From a bacterium (GTDB lineage: Bacteria > Actinomycetota > Acidimicrobiia > Spongiisociales > ZC4RG35), in assembly GCA_024638655.1 (NCBI GenBank), contig JAHEJW010000001.1, positions 82,043-146,042 on the forward strand: DNA of 64,000 nt. The letters run 5' to 3'. A model generated the notes under the pieces. The model was given only the letters and a program-made list of their open reading frames with translations, was not told where the DNA came from and did no database searches. The number at the start of each line of letters is the position of its first letter. Within the stretch, counting starts at the first letter, position 1. The position numbers were made by a program, and so were the translations under genes. Shown piece by piece: positions 35,588 to 46,488 of this stretch.

Positions 35588-36307
35588 TCAGCGAGAAACG
35601 TCGGCCTTGATGGCTTCGAGGGCGATTTCGACCATCTCGTTGAACGTTCGCTGACGTTCGTCTGAGCTCGTCTCTTCACCGGTTCGGATGTGGTCGGAAA
35701 CCGTGGCAATGGTCAGGGCTCGACCTCCCTTCTCGGCGGCGACCCCGTATAGACCGGCTGCCTCCATCTCCACGGCGAGGACACCCATGGCCTCCATACG
35801 ATCGAAAGCAGTGACATCGGGGTTGTAGAACAAATCGGCTGAGTGGAGATTGCCCACCTTGACCTCGATCCCCTTGGCGGCAGCTGCTTCCTCGGCGGCC
35901 TTGAGCAGCCAGTAGTCCGCAGTGGCGGCGAAGTCGTCGCCTCCATAACGAACCCGGTTCACCGTGGAATCGGTGCATGCCCCAATCGCCAGGATGACGT
36001 CGCGGATCTGAACCTTCTGGCTCACGGCTCCACAGGAGCCCACCCGGATGAGCCTCTCGACGTCGTATTCGGTGATCAGCTCGGTGGCGTAGATCGAGGC
36101 AGAAGGAATCCCCATTCCGGTGCCCATCACCGAGACAGGGACGTCTTGGTAGCTGCCGGTGAACCCCAGCATGTTCCTGACCTCGTTCACCTGCTTCACG
36201 TCGTCGAGGAAGGTGTCGGCGATGTGCTTGGCTCGTAGAGGGTCACCCGGGAGCAGGACCGATGGAGCGAACTCTCCCTTGGACGCAGAAATATGGGGTG
36301 TTGGCAT
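35588..36307 (-). CDS. deoD: Purine nucleoside phosphorylase, DeoD type
   Basis: [34 protein letters not shown]...[21 protein letters not shown]...RVGSCGAV...[15 protein letters not shown]. Confidence 0.95.
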   Translation of the reverse strand: MPTPHISASKGEFAPSVLLPGDPLRAKHIADTFLDDVKQVNEVRNMLGFTGSYQDVPVSVMGTGMGIPSASIYATELITEYDVERLIRVGSCGAVSQKVQIRDVILAIGACTDSTVNRVRYGGDDFAATADYWLLKAAEEAAAAKGIEVKVGNLHSADLFYNPDVTAFDRMEAMGVLAVEMEAAGLYGVAAEKGGRALTIATVSDHIRTGEETSSDERQRTFNEMVEIALEAIKADVSR

Positions 36308-36412
36308 TACCGGATGGCTCCTTCGATCTCTCGTTCGTTGACAACCTATCCGATGGCTGCTTCTCACTCACAACGCGAGGGTGCTTCCGAGCCATGAACG
36401 TAGCCTGGGGAC

Positions 36413-36907
36413 ATGATGGATATCTACGACTTCTTAATCGGCCTTCGGGCGATCCGTGACTATCGCCCGGAGCCGCTGAACGAAGCTGACCTCCATGCGA
36501 TCCTCGAGGCGGGCCGTTGGACGGGCAGCTCCAAGAACCGCCAGAGTTGGACCTTTGTGGCAGTAACCGATCGGGACCGATTGGAGCGGCTGGCCGAGCA
36601 CGGCGACTTCACCCAACCAGTCCGAGACTCGGCGGCGACGGTGGTCCTCGTCCAGGAACCCGATGGCAACCAGTTCGACATTGGCCGTGCCGCACAGCAC
36701 ATGATGCTCGCCGCAAAGGCAATTGGTGTTGCCAGCTGTCCTATCACCCTCCACCGGCATGCCGAAGCGCGCCATTTCCTCGGGGCTCCCGATCGGACCA
36801 TCACCAGGTATGCGGTAGCACTTGGATACCCAACCGACGATGCCAGGGCGCGGAAGTTCGGGGGGCGAAAACCCTCCGCGGATGTCATCCGGATCGACAG
36901 CTACTGA
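36413..36907 (+). CDS. Nitroreductase-family protein
   Basis: YDFLIGLRAIRDYRPEPLNEADLHAILEAGRWTGSSKNRQSWTFVAV...GRAAQHMMLAAKAIGVASCPI. Confidence 0.88.
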   Translation: MMDIYDFLIGLRAIRDYRPEPLNEADLHAILEAGRWTGSSKNRQSWTFVAVTDRDRLERLAEHGDFTQPVRDSAATVVLVQEPDGNQFDIGRAAQHMMLAAKAIGVASCPITLHRHAEARHFLGAPDRTITRYAVALGYPTDDARARKFGGRKPSADVIRIDSY

Positions 36908-36981
36908 CACAGGCTGGCGTCGAAAGGAAAGACGGGCTCGCTCGCAATCGATGTGTGTCAAGAGCCAGGTCTCACCCTGAA

Positions 36982-37009
36982 CTGGACATTTGCTCAGCAA
37001 TCTGTCCAG
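36982..37009. promoter_or_regulatory. Nested hairpin upstream of ABC exporter operon
   Basis: CTGGACA-t-TTGC-tca-GCAA-tc-TGTCCAG; function unknown. Confidence 0.4.
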
Positions 37010-37068
37010 AGCTGGCCTCCCGAATTCGTGAGGAAACGTCCTGCCCCCGAACTACCGTGCGCTAGCTG

Positions 37069-37995
37069 ATGTCTGAGAACCTCGTTGAGGCACGCGGCCT
37101 CACCAAGAAATTCGACGACTTCGTCGCCGTGGACGCGATCGACTTCGACATCAAGAAGGGTGAGGCCTTTGGCTTCCTCGGCCCAAATGGCGCCGGCAAG
37201 ACGTCGACGATGAAGATGATCACCACCGTCAGCCCCATCACCGATGGGAAGATGACCGTGTTCGGGTTGGACCCGAACACTCAGGGACGGGCCATTCGCT
37301 CCCGTCTCGGCGTGGTTCCCCAGGAGGACAACCTCGACCTAGAGCTCACCGTCGCCGAGAACCTGTTCATCTACGGGCGATATCACGACATGAAGAAGTC
37401 GGAGATCAACCCGAGGATCGACGACCTGCTCGACTTCGCGCAGCTCTCGGAACGTCGCGACTCCCGGGTCGAGCCTCTCTCCGGGGGCATGAAACGGAGA
37501 CTGACCATCGCTCGCGCGCTCATCAACGACCCCGACCTGATCATCCTCGACGAGCCAACCACCGGACTAGATCCCCAGGCCCGCCACCTCCTCTGGGATC
37601 GGCTCTACCGGCTCAAGCGAGACGGGGCCACGCTGATAATCACCACCCATTACATGGACGAAGCCGAGCAGCTGTGTGATCGCCTCGTGGTGATGGATGA
37701 AGGCAGAATCGTGGCCGAGGGCTCTCCCCGACAGCTGATCGATGAGTATGCGCCCAGAGAAGTCATCGAGCTGCGATTTCAGGAAGGCGAGAAAGACGGT
37801 GCGGCCCTCAAACTCGAGGGGATCGCCAATCGATCCGAGATCCTCGCCGACAGGATCCTCCTCTACACAGACGATGCCGACACCACTCAGGAGCGGCTGC
37901 ACAATCGTGGCATTCATCCTGAGCAGGTGCTGGTTCGCCGCTCGACGCTGGAAGACGTCTTCCTCAAGCTCACGGGCCGTCGACTGATCGACTGA
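37069..37995 (+). CDS. ABC exporter ATP-binding protein (DrrA/NodI-like)
   Basis: GFLGPNGAGKTSTMKMITTVSP, PLSGGMKRRLTIARALINDPDLIILDEPTTGLDPQARHLLWD. Confidence 0.95.
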   Translation: MSENLVEARGLTKKFDDFVAVDAIDFDIKKGEAFGFLGPNGAGKTSTMKMITTVSPITDGKMTVFGLDPNTQGRAIRSRLGVVPQEDNLDLELTVAENLFIYGRYHDMKKSEINPRIDDLLDFAQLSERRDSRVEPLSGGMKRRLTIARALINDPDLIILDEPTTGLDPQARHLLWDRLYRLKRDGATLIITTHYMDEAEQLCDRLVVMDEGRIVAEGSPRQLIDEYAPREVIELRFQEGEKDGAALKLEGIANRSEILADRILLYTDDADTTQERLHNRGIHPEQVLVRRSTLEDVFLKLTGRRLID

Positions 37996-38783
37996 TGACA
38001 ACCTTGGCCCGATCTTTGCGCTTCGCCGAGTCGGAGGTGATCGCCTACCGGCGTACTTGGCGGGGCACGGTGATCACCTCGTTCGTCAACCCGGTTCTCT
38101 TCCTCGCCGCAATGGGAGCGGGGTTGGGGTCCCTGGTCGATGATGGGGCCGGAGAGCTGGGCATCTCCTATCTCGCCTTCGTCGCGACCGGCCTGCTGGC
38201 AGCATCGGCGATGCAGAACGGTGCCGGCGACGGCTCCTTCCCCGTCATGGCCGGGATCCTATGGAGGAAGAACTTCCACGGGACGATCACGACCCCAATC
38301 GGCCCTGCCGAGATCATCTATGGACGGCTCATTTGGGGGCTGGCACGTCTGACATTCGTACTCGTGGTGTTCGCAGTGATCGCAGTCGCTTTTGGGGCGA
38401 TTGACCTCGGGCCCGCACTCCTCGCCATTCCACCAGCGGTCCTGACCGGGCTCGCCTTCACCACCTGCATCACGGCCTGGACCCTCACCCAGGAGGATGG
38501 AAGGAGTTTGTCCACGCTCTTTCGTTTCCTCATCGTGCCCTTGTTCCTCTTCTCCGGGACCTTCTTCCCCATCTCCCAATTGCCGGACTACATCGAGCCG
38601 ATCGCCTACGCGACCCCCCTCTTTCACGGTGTCGAACTGGTCAGGAAGATCACCCTGCCCGGCGCAGACGGCAGCATCGTCACGGGAATTCCGCTTTGGG
38701 CCCACCTGGTGTATCTCGTGGCGATGCTCCTCATCGGGCTCTACCTGTCGATACGTCTCCTCGACCGGAGAATCCGGCCATGA
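37995..38783 (+). CDS. ABC-2 type permease (DrrB/NodJ-like)
   Basis: 6-TM protein; FLFSGTFFPISQLPDYIEPIAYATPLFHGVELVRK. Confidence 0.9.
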   Translation: MTTLARSLRFAESEVIAYRRTWRGTVITSFVNPVLFLAAMGAGLGSLVDDGAGELGISYLAFVATGLLAASAMQNGAGDGSFPVMAGILWRKNFHGTITTPIGPAEIIYGRLIWGLARLTFVLVVFAVIAVAFGAIDLGPALLAIPPAVLTGLAFTTCITAWTLTQEDGRSLSTLFRFLIVPLFLFSGTFFPISQLPDYIEPIAYATPLFHGVELVRKITLPGADGSIVTGIPLWAHLVYLVAMLLIGLYLSIRLLDRRIRP

Positions 38784-39589
38784 GCGTCGAGGCTCCCTCG
38801 CGTCTCACTCCGATAGGGCGGGTCACGCCGTTTCGAGCACAGCGGATCTGGGAGAAGAACTTCATTGCCTATCGCAGACTGTGGAAGGTCGTGTTCAGCG
38901 GCTTCTTCGAACCGGTCTTCTATCTCTTCGCAGTAGGGATCGGTGTCGGCGCGTTGGTCGGGGATGTTCCGGGGCCCGGGGGCGCCCTTGTCCCCTACGC
39001 CGCCTTCGTGGCACCGGCGATGATGGCGGCCTCCGCCATGAACGGGGCCGTGATCGAGACTACGTTCAACATCTTCTTCAAGCTGAAGTTCCAGAAGGTC
39101 TACGAGGGCGTCCTCACCACCCCGATGCAGCCCTCGGACATAGCCATCGGCGAGATTGGCTGGGCCCTTCTCCGCGGAGTCCTGTACTCCACTGCCTTCG
39201 TGGTGGTCATGTTCGCTATGGGGATGACCAGGTCGTGGTTGGCCTTCCTGGCCATACCTGCTGCAACACTGGTCGGGTTCGCTTTCGGGGCCGTGGGCAT
39301 GGCTGCGACTACCTACATGCGCTCCTGGCAGGATTTCGACCTGGTGACCCTGGTGACGATGCCCTTGTTTCTCTTCTCTGGGACCTTCTACCCGCTCGAT
39401 GTCTATCCGCCGTTCATTCAGAACGTCGCCAAGATCTCACCGCTCTACCACGGCACCGAGTTGCTCCGAGGATTCACGCTGGGGATCGTCGATTGGTCGA
39501 TGCTCGGTCACACTGGTTTCTTGCTCGTGATGGGTCTGGTCGGTGCGGCGGTCGCCAATCGACGACTCGACGGCATGCTGCGCAAGTAG
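38780..39589 (+). CDS. ABC-2 type permease (DrrB/NodJ-like), second subunit
   Basis: FLFSGTFYPLDVYPPFIQNVAKISPLYHGTELLRGFTLG; 4-bp overlap with the preceding permease. Confidence 0.9.
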   Translation: MSVEAPSRLTPIGRVTPFRAQRIWEKNFIAYRRLWKVVFSGFFEPVFYLFAVGIGVGALVGDVPGPGGALVPYAAFVAPAMMAASAMNGAVIETTFNIFFKLKFQKVYEGVLTTPMQPSDIAIGEIGWALLRGVLYSTAFVVVMFAMGMTRSWLAFLAIPAATLVGFAFGAVGMAATTYMRSWQDFDLVTLVTMPLFLFSGTFYPLDVYPPFIQNVAKISPLYHGTELLRGFTLGIVDWSMLGHTGFLLVMGLVGAAVANRRLDGMLRK

Positions 39590-39650
39590 ACGCTCAAAGC
39601 CCCGCGAGTAAGGAGAACCCAGCTCTGCCGCGATCTAGTCTCGGTGGCCC

Positions 39651-41318
39651 ATGCTCGACCTGACCTTCCCCCTCCATGCCCCCCATGGCACGGATCTGAA
39701 CACCAAGGGCTGGCTCCAGGAGGCGGCCCTCCGGTGTTTGCTCAACAACCTGGATCCCGACGTCGCCGAAGACCCTGAGAATTTGATCGTGTACGGCGGC
39801 AGGGGCAAGGCGGCGAGAGACCTCAACGCCTTCCATGCCATCGTCGCGACGCTCCAGCGGCTGGAGAACGATGAGACTCTGCTGGTGCAGTCCGGAAAGC
39901 CGGTCGGGGTTTTTCGTACCCACGAGCTCGCACCCAGGGTCTTGATCGCCAACAGCCTGCTGGTTCCCCGATGGGCGACCCTCGAGCATTTCTGGAAGCT
40001 CGAGGAAGAGGGTCTGATCATGTACGGGCAGATGACGGCCGGATCCTGGATCTACATCGGCACCCAGGGAATCCTCCAGGGGACATACCAGACCTTCGTT
40101 GCCATAGCCGACAAGCTCTTCGAGGGCACCCTGGCGGGGACGATCACCTTGACCGGCGGGCTCGGCGGGATGGGTGGGGCCCAACCCCTGGCTATAACCA
40201 TGAACGGAGGTGTTGCCATCTGTGTCGAGGTCGATCCGCACCGAATCCAACGGAGGCTGGAGACCCGTTATCTCGATACGCAAGCAGATTCGATCGAGCA
40301 TGCCATCGACCTGGCCATGGTGGCCAAGAGAGACAAGAAGCCACTCTCCATCGGACTGCTGGGGAACGCTGCGGAGGTGTTCCCCGAGCTGCTGGAGATG
40401 GAGGTCGAGATCGACATCGTCACCGACCAGACCTCGGCCCACGACCCTCTCTATGGGTACATACCTGCCGGCTACACCCTCGACGAGGCCAAGTCGCTGC
40501 GCGGAGACGACCCGGACACCTACATCAAAGCCGCTCGCGAGTCGATGGCCACACAATGTGAGGCGATGGTCGGGTTCAGGCAGAAGGGCTCCGAGGTATT
40601 CGATTACGGGAACAACCTCCGCGGCGAGGCCCAGACCGCCGGCTACGGCGACGCCTTCTCATACCCCGGATTCGTACCCGCCTACATACGCGACCTGTTC
40701 TGTGAGGGATCGGGACCGTTCCGATGGATAGCCCTCAGCGGGAACCCCGCCGACATTGCGGCCACCGACGCAACTCTCGCCGAGCTCTTTCCCGAAAATG
40801 ACGCCCTCAACCGATGGCTGAGGATGGCAGCCGACGAAGTCCAATATCAAGGTCTCCCCGCCCGTATCTGCTGGCTGTCGTACGGCGAGAGGCATCAGGC
40901 GGGGCTCGCCTTCAACGAGCTCGTGGCGTCCGGCCGGGTGAGCGCACCCGTCGTCATCGGTAGAGACCATCTCGACTCTGGTTCGGTGGCGTCGCCCTTC
41001 CGGGAGACCGAGGCGATGGCCGACGGCTCCGACGCCGTGGCAGACTGGCCGATCCTCAACGCCATGCTCAACGTGTCATCAGGCGCCGCCTGGGTGGCCG
41101 TCCATCATGGCGGGGGCGTCGGGATCGGGAACTCGATCCACGCAGGGGCCCAGGTTGTGGCCGACGGCACCGCCGAGGGGGCATTCCGCGTCGAACGGGT
41201 CTTGACCAATGACCCGGGGACCGGCGTGATGAGACACGCCGACGCCGGCTACGAGAAGGCCCGCTTGGTCGCGACCGAACGGGGAGTGGACATCCCAATG
41301 CTCGACACCGATGGATGA
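39651..41318 (+). CDS. hutU: Urocanate hydratase
   Basis: [44 protein letters not shown]...[22 protein letters not shown]...[21 protein letters not shown]. Confidence 0.97.
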   Translation: MLDLTFPLHAPHGTDLNTKGWLQEAALRCLLNNLDPDVAEDPENLIVYGGRGKAARDLNAFHAIVATLQRLENDETLLVQSGKPVGVFRTHELAPRVLIANSLLVPRWATLEHFWKLEEEGLIMYGQMTAGSWIYIGTQGILQGTYQTFVAIADKLFEGTLAGTITLTGGLGGMGGAQPLAITMNGGVAICVEVDPHRIQRRLETRYLDTQADSIEHAIDLAMVAKRDKKPLSIGLLGNAAEVFPELLEMEVEIDIVTDQTSAHDPLYGYIPAGYTLDEAKSLRGDDPDTYIKAARESMATQCEAMVGFRQKGSEVFDYGNNLRGEAQTAGYGDAFSYPGFVPAYIRDLFCEGSGPFRWIALSGNPADIAATDATLAELFPENDALNRWLRMAADEVQYQGLPARICWLSYGERHQAGLAFNELVASGRVSAPVVIGRDHLDSGSVASPFRETEAMADGSDAVADWPILNAMLNVSSGAAWVAVHHGGGVGIGNSIHAGAQVVADGTAEGAFRVERVLTNDPGTGVMRHADAGYEKARLVATERGVDIPMLDTDG

Positions 41319-42111
41319 TGTCAGGGGCCATGCCGATGTTTGGCTGGCGAGGGGGGGAGAGCAGCCACAGGTAGCCGTCGTGGGGTTGCCTTGGTCGCAG
41401 CACTCGGGGATAGCCCTGGCTCCGCTTGCCCTACGGGACAGGCTGAGTCGTTTCTCCACATTCCACTCGGAACGACAGAGCGACGTCGCCGAAGTCCGGG
41501 CCTTTGATATGGGGAACTGGCCGGTCCTGGGTCTCGATCTGGCTGACTTGCAGGGCTATTTGTCGTCACGCATCGACCAGCTCCGCTCGCCCGGGCTCAC
41601 CTTCTTCCTCGGGGGCGACGATGCGATCTGTCAGGCAATCAGAGGTGCGATGAGGGCGGACCTCCTCCGCTTCTCGTCCAACCGTCTGGCCGAGGAAGAA
41701 CAGCTCGGCGCCGTGCGAACGGTGACGATTGGAGCACACGGATTCGCCAGGACACCGAAAGACCGTCCCGCTGAACCGGGCACCACGTTCACCCACGAAC
41801 AGATTGAAGACGAGGGCATGGGCACGATCGTCGATCGCGCACTCGGAGAGCTGGAGAGCCAGGACATCCATGTGAGCATCGATCTCGACGCGCTCGACCC
41901 GTCCCTCGTTCCAGGGAGCAGGGACGCGATGCCCGGTGGCCTGGTAGTCCGCCAGCTGGCGGAGGGAGTCCGGCTCTGCGCCGCCAGTCCCAAGGTGTCA
42001 TCAATCGACTTCGTGGGGGCGGACGTTCAGCTGGACGAATCGGGTCGGACGCTCGACGTCAGCTGTCATCTCCTTCTAACCGCCGTCATGGGGTTCAGGG
42101 AGCGGATGTGA
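41311..42111 (+). CDS. Arginase/agmatinase/formiminoglutamase-family hydrolase
   Basis: [36 protein letters not shown]; overlaps hutU, consistent with a formiminoglutamase role; the usual GGxHS is GGDDA here. Confidence 0.75.
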   Translation: MDDVRGHADVWLARGGEQPQVAVVGLPWSQHSGIALAPLALRDRLSRFSTFHSERQSDVAEVRAFDMGNWPVLGLDLADLQGYLSSRIDQLRSPGLTFFLGGDDAICQAIRGAMRADLLRFSSNRLAEEEQLGAVRTVTIGAHGFARTPKDRPAEPGTTFTHEQIEDEGMGTIVDRALGELESQDIHVSIDLDALDPSLVPGSRDAMPGGLVVRQLAEGVRLCAASPKVSSIDFVGADVQLDESGRTLDVSCHLLLTAVMGFRERM

Positions 42112-42134
42112 CCCCATGGCGCGACGTTCGCCCG

Positions 42135-43244
42135 TCAACCCCCGCTGACCGGGACCGCTGACTCCGGGACGAGACCGGTCGTCTGGCGATCCTGGAGGAA
42201 CCCCTGAGGAAGGCGGACACGCCGGGGCCCATGACTGTGGCCCCGGACCATGCGATGAGCTATGTCCGGAAACGGGATGTCAGGATCGAGCTTGTCGACC
42301 AGGACCTGAAGCTCGTCGAGGGATGCGACACGACCCAGCGAGTCGCGCAGGGTCGGGCCGGCAGGGAAGCCCTTCAGATACCACGAGGGATGCTTGCGAA
42401 ACAGATTCATCCCCATCTTCTCACCGAAATGATCCACGAGCAGCTCGGCATGACGAACCATTATTCGGCCGACTTCACCGAGATCCGGCGCCGAAGGGGG
42501 CTCACGCCCGGCGAAGGCTTCGGCGAGATCGCGGAACAGCCAGGGCCGGCCCAAACACCCGCGACCGACAACGACGCCGTCGACGCCGGTTCGGGCCATC
42601 ATCTCGATGGCGTCCCAAGCCGTCCAGATGTCGCCATTGCCCAGCACCGGGATTCCCTTTACCGCTTTCTTGAGAGCCCGGATCGCAGTCCAATCGGCCT
42701 TCCCCGAGTAGAGCTGCTCTGCCGTTCGGGCGTGAAGCGCTACCGCAGCGACGCCCTCCTCCTCGGCAATGAGACCCGTCTCGATGTACGTGAGATGACG
42801 ATCGTCGATTCCTTTGCGGAACTTGACCGTTACCGGAACCTGACCGGCGTTTGAGACGGCGGATCGGACGATGGAGCGAAAGAGACCCAATTTCCACGGG
42901 AGAGCCGCCCCTCCACCGTGCCGGGTCACCTTTCCCATCGGGCAACCGAAGTTCATATCTATGTGATCGACTTCACGATCAGCGACCAGGAACGCCACGG
43001 CCTCACCGATCGCACCCGGGTCGGTCCCGTACAACTGGATCGAACGAGGGACCTCGTCAGCATCGAATCGAGCCAGAGCCAGGGTCTTCTCGTTGCCCTC
43101 GATCAGTCCTCTCGCGCCGATCATCTCGGACACGTAGAGACCGGCCCCGAACTCCCTGCAAAGACGTCTGAATGGGGCGTTGGTGACCCCGGCCATGGGG
43201 GCGAGGATCACGGGAGGGGTGACGTCGATGGAGCCGATCCGCAT
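42135..43244 (-). CDS. dusB: tRNA-dihydrouridine synthase B
   Basis: PVILAPMAGVTNAPFRRLCREFGAGLYVSEMI...DHIDMNFGCPMGKVTRHGGGAALPW...VALHARTAEQLYSGKADW...GNGDIWTAWDA. Confidence 0.95.
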   Translation of the reverse strand: MRIGSIDVTPPVILAPMAGVTNAPFRRLCREFGAGLYVSEMIGARGLIEGNEKTLALARFDADEVPRSIQLYGTDPGAIGEAVAFLVADREVDHIDMNFGCPMGKVTRHGGGAALPWKLGLFRSIVRSAVSNAGQVPVTVKFRKGIDDRHLTYIETGLIAEEEGVAAVALHARTAEQLYSGKADWTAIRALKKAVKGIPVLGNGDIWTAWDAIEMMARTGVDGVVVGRGCLGRPWLFRDLAEAFAGREPPSAPDLGEVGRIMVRHAELLVDHFGEKMGMNLFRKHPSWYLKGFPAGPTLRDSLGRVASLDELQVLVDKLDPDIPFPDIAHRMVRGHSHGPRRVRLPQGFLQDRQTTGLVPESAVPVSGG

Positions 43245-43251
43245 ATGGCCC

Positions 43252-44991
43252 TCAGGATATTGGGGTGTGAGGCCTGAGCCTCAGGTCCTGGCGGTACGGG
43301 TAAACCGAAGCGATCTCGCCCGACAGGAATCTCCGTTGGGTTTCGTTCCACCAGGAGGCTTCGAACAGATCCGCATGTGCGCCGACGAACACGTCCCTGA
43401 GCTCGCCACCCAGACCGAGAAATGAGGCGAACTCGGCGGGAAACACGTCGTCCGGGCCGAGCGGGAACCATGGCGTTTCCGCCATGGCGTCTTCGATGGA
43501 CGGGGATTCGGGTATCTCGCGAAAGTGGCAATTCACTATCTCGGTGAGCTCGTCGTAGTCGTAGAAGACAACGCGGTCGTTTCGAGTGACTCCGAAGTTC
43601 TTGATCAGGAGATCTCCGGCGAAGATCCCGGTCACAGCCAGGTCCTTGATCGCATCCCCGTACTCCACGACTGCCTGTTGAGCTCGTTCTGTCGTGACCT
43701 CGCGAAGGTAGACGTCGAGCGGGATCACTCTTCGCTGCACGTACGCCAACGCAATATCTATGTAGTCGCCCACGGGCTTCACTGTCCTCGAGCACTCACG
43801 CAGCAGCGAGTCGAGCAGGGCAGGATCGAAGCGATCGGCCTTCACCTCCAAGTGCTCGTACGACTGTGAGTCGACCAGCCTTCCCGCCCGGTCATGATGA
43901 AAGACCAGCCGGTATTTCTCCATCACCTGGGACGGTGTCATCGTCTTCTGCGGCGGGAAGCGGTCCTTTATCACTTTGAAGACCATCTCGAAGCCGGGCA
44001 GGGTGAACACCGACATCACCAGCCCCGGCTTTCCTGGTGGCTCCACGAAGATGTCATCGCTCTCCTCGAGATGGGCTCTGAGCTCACGGAACAACTCTGT
44101 CTTCCCATGACGGGCGTGCCCGATCGAGATGTAGAGCTCCGATGCTCGTTTCCGTGGGACCATCTCATTGACGAATCTGATCAGGTCGTACGGTCGTTCC
44201 GCCTCGACGTGGAAGTAGGAGTGGGCAAAGGAGAAGAGGATCGACAGGTCGTTCTCAGTCAACAGGACGGCGTCGACCGCGATCCCATCGGGGTCGTGGG
44301 CCAGGGACAAAGCCATCGGGAGGAATCGCCGGTTGGTCAGCACCCGGCCGACGAGATACGCGCCTTTGGAGCGATAGAACACCGAGTCCGCCACCTCGAT
44401 CGAGGAGACTTCCTCGCCCTCGTCGAGCTCTGACTCGATCCGGTCGGCCACACTCACCGCGTCGAAGCCCGGGTCGTCGAAGAGCTCCGTGAAAGAGGGG
44501 GCACTCAGGACCTTCTCGAGGAGGTCAGCCAAGCTATCGGTCTTCCGGTAGACGTTTGAGACGTCACGGAGACTCTCCGTGGGTGGCGTCCTGAAGTCGG
44601 TCTCGACGAACTCGATCTCAGGATCCACGCCAACTGTTGCAAAGACCCGTCGCGTGATGCTGTTGAAGAACGTCTCGGCGAGCTCGAAGTCCTGTCTCTC
44701 CATTGCGAAGCCCGAATAGGCGGCCTTCATCGACGCCCACACCCTCTTGTCGGCAGATCGATTGCCAAGGATCTTCTCCACCTCCGCAGCTGTCTGCCGC
44801 GCCGTCGGGCTGTACACGTGGAGACGCTCGAGCGCGTCCTCGGCGACGCCCTGCCAGTCGAGCAACTCGAACCTGGTCTGGGCGCGGGAGGTGATGCCGT
44901 CGAAGCGCTTCCTCAGATCCCGATATGCGTCTGCAATCGCACGCGCTCCGAGACTGGCGAGCCTGCTGTCGGAGGCCTGGCCGGCTGTCAT
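43252..44991 (-). CDS. aceK: Isocitrate dehydrogenase kinase/phosphatase
   Basis: 579 aa; SISIGHARHGKTELFRELRAHL-type segment, VMSVFTLPGFEMVFKVIKDRFPPQKTMT, RRVIPLDVYLRE, GIFAGDLLIKNFGVTRNDRVVFYDYDEL. Confidence 0.94.
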   Translation of the reverse strand: MTAGQASDSRLASLGARAIADAYRDLRKRFDGITSRAQTRFELLDWQGVAEDALERLHVYSPTARQTAAEVEKILGNRSADKRVWASMKAAYSGFAMERQDFELAETFFNSITRRVFATVGVDPEIEFVETDFRTPPTESLRDVSNVYRKTDSLADLLEKVLSAPSFTELFDDPGFDAVSVADRIESELDEGEEVSSIEVADSVFYRSKGAYLVGRVLTNRRFLPMALSLAHDPDGIAVDAVLLTENDLSILFSFAHSYFHVEAERPYDLIRFVNEMVPRKRASELYISIGHARHGKTELFRELRAHLEESDDIFVEPPGKPGLVMSVFTLPGFEMVFKVIKDRFPPQKTMTPSQVMEKYRLVFHHDRAGRLVDSQSYEHLEVKADRFDPALLDSLLRECSRTVKPVGDYIDIALAYVQRRVIPLDVYLREVTTERAQQAVVEYGDAIKDLAVTGIFAGDLLIKNFGVTRNDRVVFYDYDELTEIVNCHFREIPESPSIEDAMAETPWFPLGPDDVFPAEFASFLGLGGELRDVFVGAHADLFEASWWNETQRRFLSGEIASVYPYRQDLRLRPHTPIS

Positions 44992-45105
44992 GGCATGAGA
45001 CTGGCATTCCGAGCGGGGTATCCCAAGCCCCCTGGCGCATCAACGGTCGAAACTCTCCTCGAAACCGTCCCACCCGACAGGAATCGGCCCGGTTTCCTCT
45101 GGAGA

Positions 45106-45516
45106 TCAGAACTCGGTGCTGGTCACGTTCTGTAAACGGACCTCGCCATGTGCGGCAAGCTTCCCGTCGTCCTGGCGTGTGAGATCGACCTGCCAGAGCT
45201 GTTGGGTGCGCCCACGATGAATGGGCACGGCACGCCCTATCAAGACACCACCCGTCGTTGCCCTCAAGAAATCGGTCTTGTTGCTGATGCCCACGGCGCC
45301 TGCCATCCCCTGGTCCACAGCCCAAATCGCCGCACCCGTCGAGGCCAGGGTCTCGACCATGGTGCAGTAGACGCCGCCGTGGACCACTCCGTAGGGCTGA
45401 TGGTGGTTCTCACCGATAGCCAACCGCCCTTCAGCGAGGTCGGCGGTCGCCGACGTGAGCTCGATTCCCGTGAACGAGACGTAGTCGGGGCGGTCCTCGA
45501 ATGGGTCGACCGTCAT
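45106..45516 (-). CDS. PaaI-family thioesterase (hotdog fold)
   Basis: HQPYGVVHGGVYCTMVETLASTGAAIW...NKTDFLRATTGGVLIGRAVPIHRGRTQQLWQVDL. Confidence 0.88.
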   Translation of the reverse strand: MTVDPFEDRPDYVSFTGIELTSATADLAEGRLAIGENHHQPYGVVHGGVYCTMVETLASTGAAIWAVDQGMAGAVGISNKTDFLRATTGGVLIGRAVPIHRGRTQQLWQVDLTRQDDGKLAAHGEVRLQNVTSTEF

Positions 45517-46487
45517 GAACCGCAGCCCACCTGGAGCTGGGTCACCGTCCCGAGGTCGTTGTCTACGTACTCGATGACCTCGACAGCCAACCCCTCGAAG
45601 TATGCCGAGTTGAGGACGATCTCCATCTTCCCGTCGCCACTCAGATCGGCGACCGCCCCCACTGTGAAGGACGCGCCGAACGGACTTTCGGAGTCGGTTA
45701 CCACGGTTGCGCCGAGGATCGCGGTCTGCACCGCCCCATCCACGACTTTCCTGAGAAAGGCGATCGAGTAGTCGCCCTCTTCCATCAGGAGGCCGGGTGT
45801 CACCTCTTCGGCGACGACTATCACCTCGTTGACGCCGTCACCCTCCAGGTCGGTGCGCAGCAGCTGTTTCACCGCAGGGCTTGCGACGGTCAGCCCCCGC
45901 GTAGAAAGCAGCGCCGAGGCGAACCCTGCATAAGTCCCGTCATCGCTGATCGTCTGGAAGATGTGGGGTTGGAGATCCCACGGCGCCGAGATCGCCACCC
46001 CATAGGGACCGGGCCACTCTCCCAGGAGCTCGGGGTTGTCGATTTCGACACCGATGATGTCGAGCGGCTCGCACACGAGTGTCTGAGGGCCACCCGTCGT
46101 CACCGCCTGCAGCCCGATCCGGGCGATCTGGTAGTCCTCGCCTCCAACGACCGGAAGGGCACCCTCGTCCTCGGCCATGATCCAGTCGGACCCATCCCAC
46201 CAACCGAGGGCGCCAAAACCCGACACGATCAGGGGCTCATCCGCCCAATTGCCCTCGAGACCCCCGTCCGTCGTGGTGGTTTCCGAGATGGTGGTTGTGG
46301 TGGTCGATGGGCTTGTCGACGTGGTGGAAGCGAAGCTGGTGGTTGGAGGACTGGTTGTCGATGCTTCGCCCGTGCTGGTCGTCTCGTCGAGCGTGGTTGT
46401 CGAATCAGTTGTCTCGTCAGGACTGCACGCGGCCAATCCGAGGGCAGCCACCAACGCCAGAGTGAGCGCTCGTCGCATCGGCGACAA
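45513..46487 (-). CDS. Lipoprotein with Thr/Ser-rich linker, FG-GAP/VCBS-like Asp-rich motifs
   Basis: Lipobox LVAALGLAAC; TTTTTISETTTT linker; DLEGDGVNEVIVVAEE and DLSGDGKMEIVLNS. Confidence 0.75.
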   Translation of the reverse strand: MSPMRRALTLALVAALGLAACSPDETTDSTTTLDETTSTGEASTTSPPTTSFASTTSTSPSTTTTTISETTTTDGGLEGNWADEPLIVSGFGALGWWDGSDWIMAEDEGALPVVGGEDYQIARIGLQAVTTGGPQTLVCEPLDIIGVEIDNPELLGEWPGPYGVAISAPWDLQPHIFQTISDDGTYAGFASALLSTRGLTVASPAVKQLLRTDLEGDGVNEVIVVAEEVTPGLLMEEGDYSIAFLRKVVDGAVQTAILGATVVTDSESPFGASFTVGAVADLSGDGKMEIVLNSAYFEGLAVEVIEYVDNDLGTVTQLQVGCGS

Positions 46488-46488
46488 G

